Below, in pieces: positions 30,048-38,880 of a stretch of DNA of 64,000 bases. How positions within the stretch are numbered: the stretch's first letter is position 1; each line of letters begins with the position of its first letter. The DNA comes from Leptolyngbya sp. NIES-3755 (lineage in GTDB: Bacteria; Cyanobacteriota; Cyanobacteriia; Leptolyngbyales; Leptolyngbyaceae): the NCBI GenBank assembly GCA_001548435.1, contig AP017308.1:4907030-4971029 (forward strand), written 5' to 3'. Made by a program: the position numbers and the translations under genes. The notes under the pieces are model-generated. The model was not told where the DNA came from. It did not search any database and saw only the letters and a program-made list of their open reading frames with translations.

Positions 30048-30524
30048 ATGCCACGGAAATTTCTCAAAGCTTCTGCATTCTGCGTTCTTACTCTCTCTTT
30101 GATTCTCGGTAACGCACATTTAGCCGAATCTGAATCGCCTACAGTTCTCCCGATTCGAGAACAAATGCCGTATTCACAAGCTCGACAAGAATTAATCGAT
30201 CGAGGTTGGCAACCGAATTTAGAAGGCGATGAACCGAATTTGAATAGTTCTGTCGTGAAAACCTTATTCGATTTGGGCTACGAGGAAATCAAGGATTGTG
30301 CAGGAACCGGAGAAGAACTTTGCCGATTCGAGTTTGTGAATCAGCACAATCAATTACTCGTTGTGATTGGCGGCAGTACGGGAAGAGGGGCAGGAGAGCA
30401 ATTTGTTCGACGCTGGTGGATTGAACGTAATAGCGGCAGTCCCTACCCTCAGCGAAGCAGGGCTGATTCATTGGTGGTAGAAAAGCGAGAATTAAGGAGT
30501 TGCGTTTGCTCTAACCCACCATGA
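30048..30524 (+). CDS. Secreted hypothetical protein, 3' end replaced by insertion sequence
   Basis: The native protein starts with a signal peptide (about residues 1-27, with AHLAES at the predicted cleavage region). An acidic domain follows with two cysteines (about 83 and 91) and an RRWWIERN motif near residue 125. From about codon 137 the frame runs into the ISAs1-type element and stops at 30524, overlapping the transposase start ATG (30521) by 4 bp, so the transposase could be translated by coupling. The native end is lost or short. The function is unknown. Confidence 0.6.
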   Translation: MPRKFLKASAFCVLTLSLILGNAHLAESESPTVLPIREQMPYSQARQELIDRGWQPNLEGDEPNLNSSVVKTLFDLGYEEIKDCAGTGEELCRFEFVNQHNQLLVVIGGSTGRGAGEQFVRRWWIERNSGSPYPQRSRADSLVVEKRELRSCVCSNPP

Positions 30525-31609
30525 GCTTGATTGATCACCTCAAACAAATCCGAGATTATCGCACTCAACCTCAGTATCCGTTATGGGTGATTTTGGTCTT
30601 GATTTTAATGGGCACGATGAGTGGCTGTTTGGGCTACCGCGCATTAGAAGATTTTGTGGAGCGACATCAAGCCGCGCTTCTTGCCGTCATGAAGCTTCCA
30701 CACAAGCGCTTACCCTCATACTCGACGATTCGGCGAACAATGGTGCGGGTCGATTTTGTTGCCTTAACGAATGCCTTTAACGCTTGGGCACAAGAGACAA
30801 TTTCCGTTCCAGAGCAAACTGCGATTGCGGTAGATGGCAAGAGTATCAAAGCCAGTGTCGAGGAGTATGATAGTGCCTACCAAGATTTTGTCGCAGTTGT
30901 CTCTGCATTTTGTACTCAGCTCGGAGTCGTGATTGGACTTCAAGCGAGACACAATGGCAGTGAAAGCGAGATTACAACCGTGCAAACCCTGTTGGAGGTC
31001 TTGCAAGTTCAAGGGGTGTGTTTCAGTATGGATGCCTTGCACACCCAAAAAAACCGTTGAGCAAATCATCGACCGTGGCAATGACTACGTGATTGCCGTC
31101 AAGAAGAATCAACCCAAGCTTTACGAATGGATTGCAACCCAGTTTGAGCAGCATCCTGCTGATAGCATCGCAGATGACATTGAACATACGAGAAACCGCA
31201 CCACGCAGCGCACGGTCAGTGTTCTGAAACCCCTGCCTGGATTGGATGCAGCTTGGGTAGGTGTGCAGCGCTTGATTCGCGTCGAGCGCACGGGTATTCG
31301 TGGCGCTGAGCCAGTTCACGAAACCATGTTCTACTTTAGTTCCTTGGCGACGGATGCCGAAGAACTGAGCCGTCGTGTCCGAGAGCATTGGCACATTGAG
31401 AATCGCCTCCACTATCCGAAAGATGTCGTCATGCGTGAGGACATCGCTCCGCTCTGTGATGGCTATGCTCCAGCTAATTTTGCAATCCTCCGCACAATCG
31501 CCCTTAACTTGTTTCGATTGCATGGTTTTGCCTCCATCACGAAAGGCATTCGTCATCTGGCTCACAACATTTCTCACCTCTTTTCTTTTCTTCAATGAAT
31601 CAGCCCTGC
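30457..31609 (+). mobile_element. ISAs1-family insertion sequence with 17-bp inverted repeats
   Basis: The 1153-bp element is bounded by GCAGGGCTGATTCATTG and its exact inverse (31593-31609), flanked by 9-bp target duplications CTCAGCGAA (30448-30456 and 31610-31618). Removing it restores CCCTACC...GGTAGGG, a palindrome of about 27 bp, so the element landed in the loop of a hairpin repeat. The transposase is frameshifted. Confidence 0.85.
30521..31598 (+). pseudogene. ISAs1-type transposase, frameshifted at a run of seven A
   Basis: The two halves lie in different frames: the first ends at 31060, and the second reads on to 31598 in the +1 frame. The switch point is a seven-A run (31047-31053), after the second catalytic block MDALHTQK. 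The DDE-type motifs AVDGKSIKAS, MDALHTQ and HWHIENRLH (third) fit the family. Six A in the run would restore the frame. It is either inactivated or needs slippage on the A-run to make full-length transposase. Confidence 0.8.
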
Positions 31610-31654
31610 CTCAGCGAAGTGGGGTAGGGAAGGATAGCGCGGCGTTGACGAATT

Positions 31655-31699
31655 GTGCCCTTAACCGACGCGAAACGCAGTGAGCAAGGGCTTAGGCAC
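31655..31699. other. Imperfect palindrome, probable left end of tnpB element
   Basis: GTGCC (31655-31659) pairs with GGCAC (31695-31699) and further partial complementarity lies inside (CCCTT/AAGGG). Subterminal hairpins like this mark the left end of IS200/IS605 elements and precede tnpB-type genes. The exact end is not resolved. Confidence 0.4.
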
Positions 31700-31715
31700 G
31701 GTGAGGAAACGCCAT

Positions 31716-31859
31716 TTAATCTTTTGGATGAGGAAGCCGCTTGATATAGTCCCGAATAATTTGAGACATTGACCAACCTTTAGATTCTGCAAAGCTCTGC
31801 AATTTAGCCATTTCTGTTTCTGACAGCCTGACTTTTAGCCACTTTTCTCTAGTCATCAT
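31716..31859 (-). CDS. Small ribbon-helix-helix (CopG-like) protein divergent from tnpB
   Basis: The complement from ATG 31859 encodes 47 residues: a basic N-terminal strand (EKWLKVRLS), then two helices (EMAKLQSFAESKG and SMSQIIRDYIKRL), the ribbon-helix-helix layout. Small genes of this type sit divergently next to tnpB in cyanobacterial IS200/IS605 elements. It likely represses itself and/or tnpB from the 29-bp gap. It is too short for most gene finders. Confidence 0.7.
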   Translation of the reverse strand: MMTREKWLKVRLSETEMAKLQSFAESKGWSMSQIIRDYIKRLPHPKD

Positions 31860-31860
31860 T

Positions 31861-31882
31861 GTGGGTATTTTGTGGGTATAAT
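31861..31882 (+). promoter_or_regulatory. Divergent regulatory gap with direct repeat and -10-like box
   Basis: GTGGGTAT occurs twice in tandem (31861-31868, 31872-31879), and TATAAT (31877-31882) lies 6 bp before the tnpB ATG. A -10 so close implies a nearly leaderless tnpB transcript or a promoter for an internal RNA. The direct repeat is a candidate operator for the ribbon-helix-helix protein. Confidence 0.45.
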
Positions 31883-31888
31883 GAAGTC

Positions 31889-33178
31889 ATGCTAACACGA
31901 CGTATTACCTTTCGCCTGTATCCGAAACCCGTTCAGGAAGCCAAGCTTTTTGAGTGGAGACGGCTGCATGCGTATTTGTACAACAGCGCGTTAGCAGACA
32001 GAAAATACAGCTATCAGAAGCAGGGTGAGTCGGTTGATTACTTTGATCAACAGAATCGACTACCCGCATTTAAGGAAGTCTGGGCAGAGTATAAAGAGTT
32101 AGGCTCTCACGCTCTACAAGCAACCTTAAAGCGGGTAGATTTTGCTTTCGTGCGCTTTTTTAAGGGCTTGGGTGGATATCCTCGATTCAAGTCAATTCGC
32201 AACTATTCAGGCTGGACATACCCCTGCACATCGGGTTGGAAAGCTCACACGACGGGCGATAACGGGTATTTGAAATTGTCCAATTTGGGACAGATTCAGA
32301 TGCGTGGAAAAGCTCGGCAATGGGGCACTCCTAGCACTTGCACGATTGTTTACAAGCATGGCAAGTGGTTTGCATCCATCACGGTTAAATGTGAACCAGT
32401 TCGCGAAACCGGAATGGGTGCTGTCGGGATTGATTTTGGCTGCCTAACTGCCGCCGCAATGAGTGATGGCACGATGATCGAAAATCCTCGATTCATGGCG
32501 ACCACTCAGGCAAAAATTAAGAAGGCATCGAAACAGAAACGGAGAAAGCACTCACCAAATTTCAAGCAGAAAATCAAAGCCTCGAAGCGCTGGAAGAAAG
32601 CATCTAAAAAAGTAGCCAAGCTTCAGCGCAAAGTTGCGAACCAGAGACAGGATTGGGTACACAAACAGGCATCAGAGATTGTGAGCCGTAATCGCCTCGT
32701 TGCCACCGAGAAACTCAATCTTAAAGGGATGACCGCAAAAGCCAAAAAAGGGAAACGCAAGCGTCAGAAGACGGGCTTAAATCGTTCGATTCTAGATGTG
32801 GGAATGGGAATGTTTCGGAAAGCTTTGGAATACAAGCTCATCGAAGCGGGTGGCGTGTTTGTTGAAGTACCAACCCAGAAAGTTAAACCATCTCAGACTT
32901 GCCCAAATTGCGGTCATCAAGAAAAGAAAGACTTGTCGCAGCGTGTTCATCAATGCGTCCAATGCGGATGCACAGAGGACAGGGATATCGCGGCTGCAAA
33001 AGTCATGCTCAATTGGGCGTTGGGGTTAGGAACTAGCCTCACAAACGCAGAGCCGCCAAGCTCTACTTCAGACACTCGTTCTACGGGATCTCTGAGGCAA
33101 CTTGGGGCGAAGAAGCGTCAGAAACTCTTGGCTGTAGGCGAAGCGGAAACTCCCCGCTCAGCTTGCGGCGGTGAGTAG
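31889..33178 (+). CDS. tnpB: TnpB RNA-guided nuclease of an IS200/IS605-type element
   Basis: The 429-residue protein from ATG 31889 has the RuvC triad: Asp182 in GIDFG, Glu274 in ATEKLN and Asp366 in EDRDIAAAK. A zinc ribbon (CPNC near 338 and CVQC near 357) and a Lys/Arg-rich bridge around 215-265 are present, so it looks catalytically intact. TnpB proteins use a right-end RNA (omega RNA) to cut DNA at sites vacated by the element. An upstream frame to 31859 would overlap the divergent gene, so 31889 is preferred. Confidence 0.9.
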   Translation: MLTRRITFRLYPKPVQEAKLFEWRRLHAYLYNSALADRKYSYQKQGESVDYFDQQNRLPAFKEVWAEYKELGSHALQATLKRVDFAFVRFFKGLGGYPRFKSIRNYSGWTYPCTSGWKAHTTGDNGYLKLSNLGQIQMRGKARQWGTPSTCTIVYKHGKWFASITVKCEPVRETGMGAVGIDFGCLTAAAMSDGTMIENPRFMATTQAKIKKASKQKRRKHSPNFKQKIKASKRWKKASKKVAKLQRKVANQRQDWVHKQASEIVSRNRLVATEKLNLKGMTAKAKKGKRKRQKTGLNRSILDVGMGMFRKALEYKLIEAGGVFVEVPTQKVKPSQTCPNCGHQEKKDLSQRVHQCVQCGCTEDRDIAAAKVMLNWALGLGTSLTNAEPPSSTSDTRSTGSLRQLGAKKRQKLLAVGEAETPRSACGGE

Positions 33179-33183
33179 TTCAT

Positions 33184-33732
33184 TCAAGGTGAATTTTCCC
33201 ACTGAGCGGTGAGTTTGCGGAAATTGTACTGGTTCGCTCCAGGATGGCAACTGACACAGCTTGAAAGCGGGACCGATCGAGATAATTCAACTCGCGGATG
33301 CAGAATCTTGAACGCCTTCGACTCGCCAAATCTGAATGGAATTCGCTCACCTTCAACGACTTGGCGGGAGAACGTTCTGAGATAGGTCCAGACTAGCGAT
33401 CGAGCAGGTTCTTCCAGCGGATTCAACGTCGCTCCATAATGTTGAGGATCGCGCAGCAACTCTCTCCAAGTCTGAGTCGGAAACGCAGCGGGCGGAATTC
33501 CAATATGACAAGTGGCGCAATTTTCTAGATACGCTTGCTGTCCTAATTTGAGATTTCCAGTCACAACATCGACCGTTCCGATCTCAGCCGAATTTTTTGG
33601 CGTTTCAACGGCTTGAGCGAGTCCCCATCCCAGAATTAAACTCCAAATCAATAAAATTCCAATTAAGATGACGGGAGAACGTCTCCGAATTCGACGGGAT
33701 TTGGACGGAACAGACTTGGACATATCACTCAC
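33184..33732 (-). CDS. Diheme c-type cytochrome (membrane-anchored)
   Basis: The 182-residue protein has a signal anchor at about 22-42 and two haem-binding motifs: CATCH near residue 72 and CVSCH near 158, with Pro-rich spacers. The pattern is that of cyanobacterial dihaem cytochromes in the lumen or periplasm. The electron partner is unknown. Its stop lies 5 bp beyond the tnpB stop, at the right edge of the tnpB element. Confidence 0.85.
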   Translation of the reverse strand: MSDMSKSVPSKSRRIRRRSPVILIGILLIWSLILGWGLAQAVETPKNSAEIGTVDVVTGNLKLGQQAYLENCATCHIGIPPAAFPTQTWRELLRDPQHYGATLNPLEEPARSLVWTYLRTFSRQVVEGERIPFRFGESKAFKILHPRVELSRSVPLSSCVSCHPGANQYNFRKLTAQWENSP

Positions 33733-33907
33733 GTTGAATCCGGTTGAACTAGATCAGATAATACGGCAGCAGGGGCACTGACTGACGATCGACGAATTTT
33801 GTTTCTTTGGATCGAAAACTTTCTCAGGTCAAAGTGCTACATTCGCAACGGATATCAAAATCAATTTTGGATACAACAGAATTTCACGCACATTTTGGGA
33901 TATCAGG

Positions 33908-34369
33908 ATGGATTGTAGTCACGTTCAACTTTGCGATCGCAAAAGTCAAATCGATTTAGTTCAACTTCAGGCGTTATTTCAAGTTGCGGCATTTTGGGCA
34001 GGCGATCGGAAAACTGAAGATTTAGCGATCGCGATTAAACATAGTGATCCGGTGATTTCGGCTTGGGATGGCGATCGATTAATTGGATTTGCTCGTGCAA
34101 CTTCGGACGGCGTTTATCGTGCCACGATTTGGGATGTGGTTGTGCATCCGGATTTTCAAGGGGCGGGACTCGGACGCAAATTAGTTCAAACCGTTTTGAG
34201 TCATCCTCATGTGTCGAAAGTGGAACGGCTCTATTTGATGACGACGAATCAGCAGGAGTTTTATAAGCGGATTGGCTTTGAAGTGAACCAAACAACCACA
34301 ATGGTGTATTTCAATCAGCCGTTGGTACTGCCGCCTTCTCCGGTCGAAGTCGAATGTGATATCGGATAA
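33908..34369 (+). CDS. GNAT family N-acetyltransferase
   Basis: The 153-residue GNAT protein has the acetyl-CoA loop in WDVVVHPDFQGAGLGRKLV near 77-95 (Q/RxxGxG/A) and the closing FYKRIGFEVNQ near 118. The substrate is unknown. A bidirectional terminator separates it from the convergent dps gene. Confidence 0.85.
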   Translation: MDCSHVQLCDRKSQIDLVQLQALFQVAAFWAGDRKTEDLAIAIKHSDPVISAWDGDRLIGFARATSDGVYRATIWDVVVHPDFQGAGLGRKLVQTVLSHPHVSKVERLYLMTTNQQEFYKRIGFEVNQTTTMVYFNQPLVLPPSPVEVECDIG

Positions 34370-34410
34370 GCAAAATGCCCGGAGCCTGTACAACTCCGGG
34401 CACTGTTTTA
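34370..34410. terminator. Bidirectional terminator between GNAT and dps
   Basis: GCCCGGAG (34377-34384) pairs with CTCCGGGC (34394-34401), with A-rich and T-rich flanks. It ends both convergent genes. Confidence 0.85.
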
Positions 34411-34426
34411 GATTAGAAGTCGATCG

Positions 34427-34969
34427 CTAGTTTGCGACACCTGCGGGGAATTTGACTTCACCAGGCGTTTCATTATCCGACTCAACGCGCTTGCCTTGAA
34501 TGAACGAACGCAGCATCCATGCCATTTCTTCGTGCTGTTCCATCATTCCGGTGAGGAAGTCAGCGGTTCCTTCATCATGGAACTCTTCGGAACAACGATC
34601 GATATGTTCGCGCAAGTTGCGGATGATCAATTCGTGGTCTTCGACTAGGTTCTCGACCATTTTCGAGGAAGGAGGAACTTCGCCGGTGTGCTCTTTGATC
34701 GAGGAGTATTCGACAAAGCCCGCAGCGGTTCCAATCGGATAATCGCCCAACTGACGAACGCGCTCTGCAATTTGGTCGATCGCTTCATTCAAAATCGTGT
34801 ACTGCTCTTCCCAAATTTCGTGCAAAGAGCGGAATTCAGGACCCGTGACATCCCAGTGATATTTTTTCGTTTTGATCAAAAGCAAGTTTTCGTCTGCCAA
34901 GTCGCGATTTAGCATTTCGCATACACCTTGGCGCTGTTCATCACTTAATCCAATATTGATTTTACGCAT
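34427..34969 (-). CDS. dps: Dps-family ferritin-like DNA-binding/iron-storage protein
   Basis: The 180-residue protein has the Dps ferroxidase-site region KKYHWDVTGPEFRSLHEIWEEQY near 40 (His and Asp/Glu ligands) and a four-helix pattern. Dps oxidises Fe(II) with peroxide, stores iron and protects DNA. The N-terminus MRKINIGLS is chosen at 34969, three codons inside a longer frame. The tail is short and acidic. Confidence 0.9.
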   Translation of the reverse strand: MRKINIGLSDEQRQGVCEMLNRDLADENLLLIKTKKYHWDVTGPEFRSLHEIWEEQYTILNEAIDQIAERVRQLGDYPIGTAAGFVEYSSIKEHTGEVPPSSKMVENLVEDHELIIRNLREHIDRCSEEFHDEGTADFLTGMMEQHEEMAWMLRSFIQGKRVESDNETPGEVKFPAGVAN

Positions 34970-35209
34970 GACAATCACTCTCTACCTTTTTGGGTTTCAT
35001 CTTCGAGTTGACCAAATTTTGAGAAAAGCGGCATCAGTCGGAGGTGAGAACGAAAAAATCGTCAATTCTATCTTCAGAACGTTTTAGGTTCGATCGCTTT
35101 CTTCAGCCTGCGATTCAGCAAAGTCAACTTTGTTGTACAAATCTGCAATGAGAATTCGACAAGGCACAGAAGATAACGATCAAACTGTAGAATCATGCAA
35201 TACATCTCC

Positions 35210-35803
35210 TTAAATCGGACTAACTTTGGCGCGGTACAACAGTCGATCGTATTGTCGATATCCCGCATACCGAACGCGAACTAAATCGCCCGCTTCTGCT
35301 GTTCCGCCCATTAATTGATGCTGTTGTGGATCATAAGGAATTTCAGAGCCGACGATCGCAGTTTGCTCGATTCCCCATTGTTGTAATAATTGCTCGATCG
35401 GACGCACTAATGGAAGGAGTTTAACCGCTGGAGCTTGTGGATTTTGTTGAGCCGCATACGCCGCCGCAGACCACTGAATCAGCCACGGTTCCAAGGTTTG
35501 TAAGCTCGATTGTTGGAACTCTTGTAGTAATGTTTCGTGCTGTTCTGAGAGTTGGATTTTTAATCGATCGTATTCTTTTTGAATAGCTGGCATCAGATCG
35601 AACAGTGCAAGCAGATCAGCCAAAGAGAGTCCTAACCTTGCTGCAAATTGAGTGAGCGTTTCTAATCGGAGTTGTTGAAGTTCTCCGCGACGTAGTTTGA
35701 GTAGTTGCTTCTCAGAAATGCCAGTCCGATCGCGTAATTCTCGGAGCGTTTTGAGATTGTGCGATCGCATTAATTTCCGAATCTGAGGGGTGTAATCTGC
35801 CAT
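35210..35803 (-). CDS. HTH plus GrpE-like regulator/cochaperone
   Basis: The 197-residue protein from ATG 35803 has an N-terminal XRE-like helix-turn-helix (about 10-60, with GISEKQLLKLRRGEL). A coiled coil follows (about 65-100), then a beta-rich C-terminal domain ending VRVRYAGYRQYDRLLYRAKVSPI, which resembles the GrpE beta-wing. GrpE is the nucleotide exchange factor of DnaK; here it is joined to a DNA-binding-like domain. The preceding gene ends 26 bp away on the same strand. Confidence 0.65.
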   Translation of the reverse strand: MADYTPQIRKLMRSHNLKTLRELRDRTGISEKQLLKLRRGELQQLRLETLTQFAARLGLSLADLLALFDLMPAIQKEYDRLKIQLSEQHETLLQEFQQSSLQTLEPWLIQWSAAAYAAQQNPQAPAVKLLPLVRPIEQLLQQWGIEQTAIVGSEIPYDPQQHQLMGGTAEAGDLVRVRYAGYRQYDRLLYRAKVSPI

Positions 35804-35829
35804 AGCTAACACAGTTTCTTTCAACTGTA

Positions 35830-37053
35830 TCAGAGTGGTTTGCTGCTAATGCGATCGATGATCCAACGTCGATGTTTAATTGCGAAAAAAATGTACAAAC
35901 TAATCAAAATGATGAAACAAGTACTTCCTAATGCGTTGTAAGTTCCAATGATTTTCTGATCGCTCCAGTTATACACTTCACTGAGTTGGTTCATATCACC
36001 GCCAGCATCCCCATCTCCAAATAAAAGCGAACCCCAAGGAATTGATTCGGTTCCTTTCTTGATCTGCTGCCAGCGAGAGAATGCTGCCCAAAATGTATTT
36101 GCACCCACAATGATAAATGGATATCTCCAGAAATCCCAGCGCCAATAGTTTGGTAATTGAAAATAGAATCCAGCAATCATCAAAGCACTCAGATAGAATT
36201 CGCCACCAATCCCACCGAATGAGAGCCACATTTCAAAGTGATAAGCGGATTGAATCCAGGTCATTACAAACTGAAGAATGGTGCAAATCACAGCGAAAAT
36301 CATCGTCGATCGCTTTTTCTCTTTCCAACCTGCATAGAACAATAATCCGAGTAAAAAGAGAATTCCGAAATAGACAAACAGCGATCGCTCCAATGCCACA
36401 TTCGTCCAACCAAATGGAAGCGGAATCGCTCGTCGTCCAGAAAACCAAGCCACGACAGCATGACCCACTTCATGCACCCAAAGCTGAAATGGAAACAACA
36501 GAACTCTAGTGAACCCAAGCGATTGAAACAGCACCGAAGTACAGATCGCAACTGGAAAAGCTAAAAGCAAGATGTAGCGATTTTTGAAAGAATAAGGGTT
36601 GCAATCATCCTCTGAAATTGCATCAATCTCGAATTGTTTTTTCCAAATCACTGATTTTGTCGATCGCATTCCATAAATCACGATCGATTTAATCTCAGGC
36701 AGCTCTAATCCGCTTAATTGCTGATAAATAAAATCCGCGTAATCTGCTTTTGAATTCGTTTTGAAAAAGATTTGAATTGTATCTGCTTGGAGTTTGACAT
36801 GAAACGGCTCTGGATCAAGTTGCTGAAGCAATTTCGTAATTTGCTCAACGAGCGGCGATGCAGATGGAGTCGATCGATATATCTCTTCTCGAATCCGATC
36901 GTAAGCCGCTTTTAGTAAAACTTTTTCCTGCTTTGCCCCTTGCTGAATTTTCTCCATGACTTTTTTCGAGTATGCCGTATCTAAATCTGCGATCGAACTT
37001 TCCGGATGAACCTCCAGCAGCGCGTAACATTGCTCCAATGGCATCTCATTCAT
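35830..37053 (-). CDS. M50-like membrane metalloprotease with J-like N-terminal domain
   Basis: The N-terminal 60 residues (CYALLEVHPESS...AAYDRIRE) resemble a J-domain but have no HPD motif. A soluble region follows, then about six membrane segments. The zinc site HEVGHAVV near residue 200 (HExxH) fits M50 site-2-type proteases. No PDZ domain is seen. The substrate is unknown. The start at 37053 (MNEMPLEQ) is preferred to 37080 because homology begins there. It is probably cotranscribed with the HTH/GrpE-like gene downstream. Confidence 0.7.
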   Translation of the reverse strand: MNEMPLEQCYALLEVHPESSIADLDTAYSKKVMEKIQQGAKQEKVLLKAAYDRIREEIYRSTPSASPLVEQITKLLQQLDPEPFHVKLQADTIQIFFKTNSKADYADFIYQQLSGLELPEIKSIVIYGMRSTKSVIWKKQFEIDAISEDDCNPYSFKNRYILLLAFPVAICTSVLFQSLGFTRVLLFPFQLWVHEVGHAVVAWFSGRRAIPLPFGWTNVALERSLFVYFGILFLLGLLFYAGWKEKKRSTMIFAVICTILQFVMTWIQSAYHFEMWLSFGGIGGEFYLSALMIAGFYFQLPNYWRWDFWRYPFIIVGANTFWAAFSRWQQIKKGTESIPWGSLLFGDGDAGGDMNQLSEVYNWSDQKIIGTYNALGSTCFIILISLYIFFAIKHRRWIIDRISSKPL

Positions 37054-37345
37054 ATCGGGGGAAGGGGCGAGTTTTCTCAATCAGAATTCCCGATCTGGGG
37101 AGATCAAATGCGATTCAAATGTTGCGAAATGTCAGAAAAAACGGTTTCGTTGCGCGGTATGGTAGTAAGATTTGAAACCGATATCTCAGAACTAGGCAGA
37201 TTCATATCTTTAATTTCTGTCTTTCAACCATCATCAGGTGCGATCGAGCAAACTTGAATCCTTAAATGTTCGACTTAACTGCATTTATCAGGTTTAGTAC
37301 GGATACTGCATCACCCTAACTGCGATCGTAAAAGAGGAAACGTGA

Positions 37346-38731
37346 ATGTTTTTTAGGTCTAGCCGAAAATCCTCCTGGTCTAGCCGTTCGCTATATCAGA
37401 AGAAAAAGGCATTGCCAAAACGGTGGATTGTTCTCTCTGTTCCGCTCGTGTTGATTGGGCTAGAACTGTTGGCACGTCTCGCGGTCGGTGTCACAGGCAA
37501 AACGGCTGAATTTAATGCGTTTGAAGGCGAACCCCTGAATGTCACTGCTTATCGATTGAAGTTTCTTGACCAGCAAGGAAGAGCGTTTGATGGTCTGCCC
37601 GATCACGGTCAACTGACAGTGAAACGCAGTCCAATGCTGGGCTACCGATTGATGGGAAATCAACAAAATTCAGTCTGGAAAATCAATGAGCAAGGCTACC
37701 GAGCCGATCAGCCGATTAGCGTCACTAAACCAAAAGACGAAGTGCGGATTTTTATGCTTGGTGGTTCAGCCGCATTTGGACAACTGAGTTCGAGTAATCA
37801 AAGTACGATCGCAGCTCAACTTGAAAACCGTCTAAATCAACAAGTTGCCGCTCAAAAAGCAACACCAGCAAAGTTCCGCCCAGACACATTGCCTTACTTT
37901 GCGGATGAGTTAGAAAAAGCGCTGAAATTGCCCCCTCGGATTCGAGAAACCCGTTACCGAGTGGTGAATGCTGCGGTTCCAGGATATGCGTCAGGCAATG
38001 AATTGGCGAAACTAGCATTTGAAGTGTTGCCGTATCAACCGGATGCGATCGTGTTGATGAATGGTTATTCTGATCTACTCCTCCCTAGCGCAAATGAGGG
38101 GGTCGATGTGCCAGAGATCGAATCGATGATGGAAAGTGCGCCGCGTCATTTGATGTCGAGTTGGGGCAATCAGTTGAGTAATTTCTTTCATCAGTTCTAT
38201 CTGGTTAAAGGGGTTCAATACCTGATATTTCGTCCCCAAATGGCGTTTATGCAGTTGATTCCACCCAGTGAAGCTCCCGTACAAGATCGCTTAACCACCG
38301 ATACCAAAGAGCTAGAACGACGAGTCGATCGCTATCGTCAAAATGTTCAGCAAGTGTCTCGACTGGCGACCGCTTCCAAGATTCCCTTGTTTGTTGCACT
38401 TCAGCCCGAAGTTTCCTCACGAGCTTCAAAACCTGCTGGACGGGAAAAAGAAATTCTTGAGCAGTTAGGCTCTCGTTATCCAGATCAGATCAAATCAGGC
38501 TACGGCAAGCTACAGAATGCGATCGAGCAAGTGAAACGGGATGCTCCTGGAACCGCCACGTTGAATTTAACGGAAACGGTCAATGCGACTCAAGGCGAAG
38601 TTTTCCAAGATGCGATCCACTTAACTGATGGTGCAAATCGTGCGATCGCGAATCGATTATTTGATGCGATCGTGCCTAGATTGCACGTTCAGCCAAAACC
38701 GTATACTGGAGGAAATGTTCCCCCGTCGTAG
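37346..38731 (+). CDS. Membrane-anchored SGNH/GDSL hydrolase-like protein
   Basis: The 461-residue protein has a basic N-terminus, a membrane segment (about 28-47), and an SGNH-like domain: FMLGGSAAFGQ near 135 (Ser block), VVNAAVPGYASGNE near 210 (Gly block), LMNGYSDLLL near 237 (Asn block) and DAIHLTDGANR near 420 (Asp-His pair). Such proteins act on O-acetyl or acyl groups of envelope polysaccharides. Upstream, 37081-37345 holds no recognisable gene. Confidence 0.75.
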   Translation: MFFRSSRKSSWSSRSLYQKKKALPKRWIVLSVPLVLIGLELLARLAVGVTGKTAEFNAFEGEPLNVTAYRLKFLDQQGRAFDGLPDHGQLTVKRSPMLGYRLMGNQQNSVWKINEQGYRADQPISVTKPKDEVRIFMLGGSAAFGQLSSSNQSTIAAQLENRLNQQVAAQKATPAKFRPDTLPYFADELEKALKLPPRIRETRYRVVNAAVPGYASGNELAKLAFEVLPYQPDAIVLMNGYSDLLLPSANEGVDVPEIESMMESAPRHLMSSWGNQLSNFFHQFYLVKGVQYLIFRPQMAFMQLIPPSEAPVQDRLTTDTKELERRVDRYRQNVQQVSRLATASKIPLFVALQPEVSSRASKPAGREKEILEQLGSRYPDQIKSGYGKLQNAIEQVKRDAPGTATLNLTETVNATQGEVFQDAIHLTDGANRAIANRLFDAIVPRLHVQPKPYTGGNVPPS

Positions 38732-38880
38732 GTGAAGTTTGAATTGTTGCCTGGGCGAATAGAATTCGCAGCTAAACAGACAAAGTGTACCTTCGCAGAC
38801 TAACAGCCAGTTTTTGAAATTCGATCGACAATTTTTCCAGATCTAGAGTTAACTGCTGCTCAGATCTTTGCAATGGCGGA

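Larger units (their letters stand above)
31650..33190 (+). mobile_element. IS200/IS605-type element carrying tnpB but no tnpA
   Basis: The element holds the divergent ribbon-helix-helix gene and tnpB. The left end has an imperfect hairpin at 31655. The right end has CCGC...GCGG structure overlapping the end of tnpB and a GTAGTTCA-like terminus near 33180. No tnpA is present, so mobility would depend on a transposase in trans. Boundaries are approximate. Confidence 0.6.

Noticed and set aside
38732-38880. Extra gene between SGNH protein and cobJ
   Set aside because: Only short frames without ribosome sites are present; nothing recognisable.
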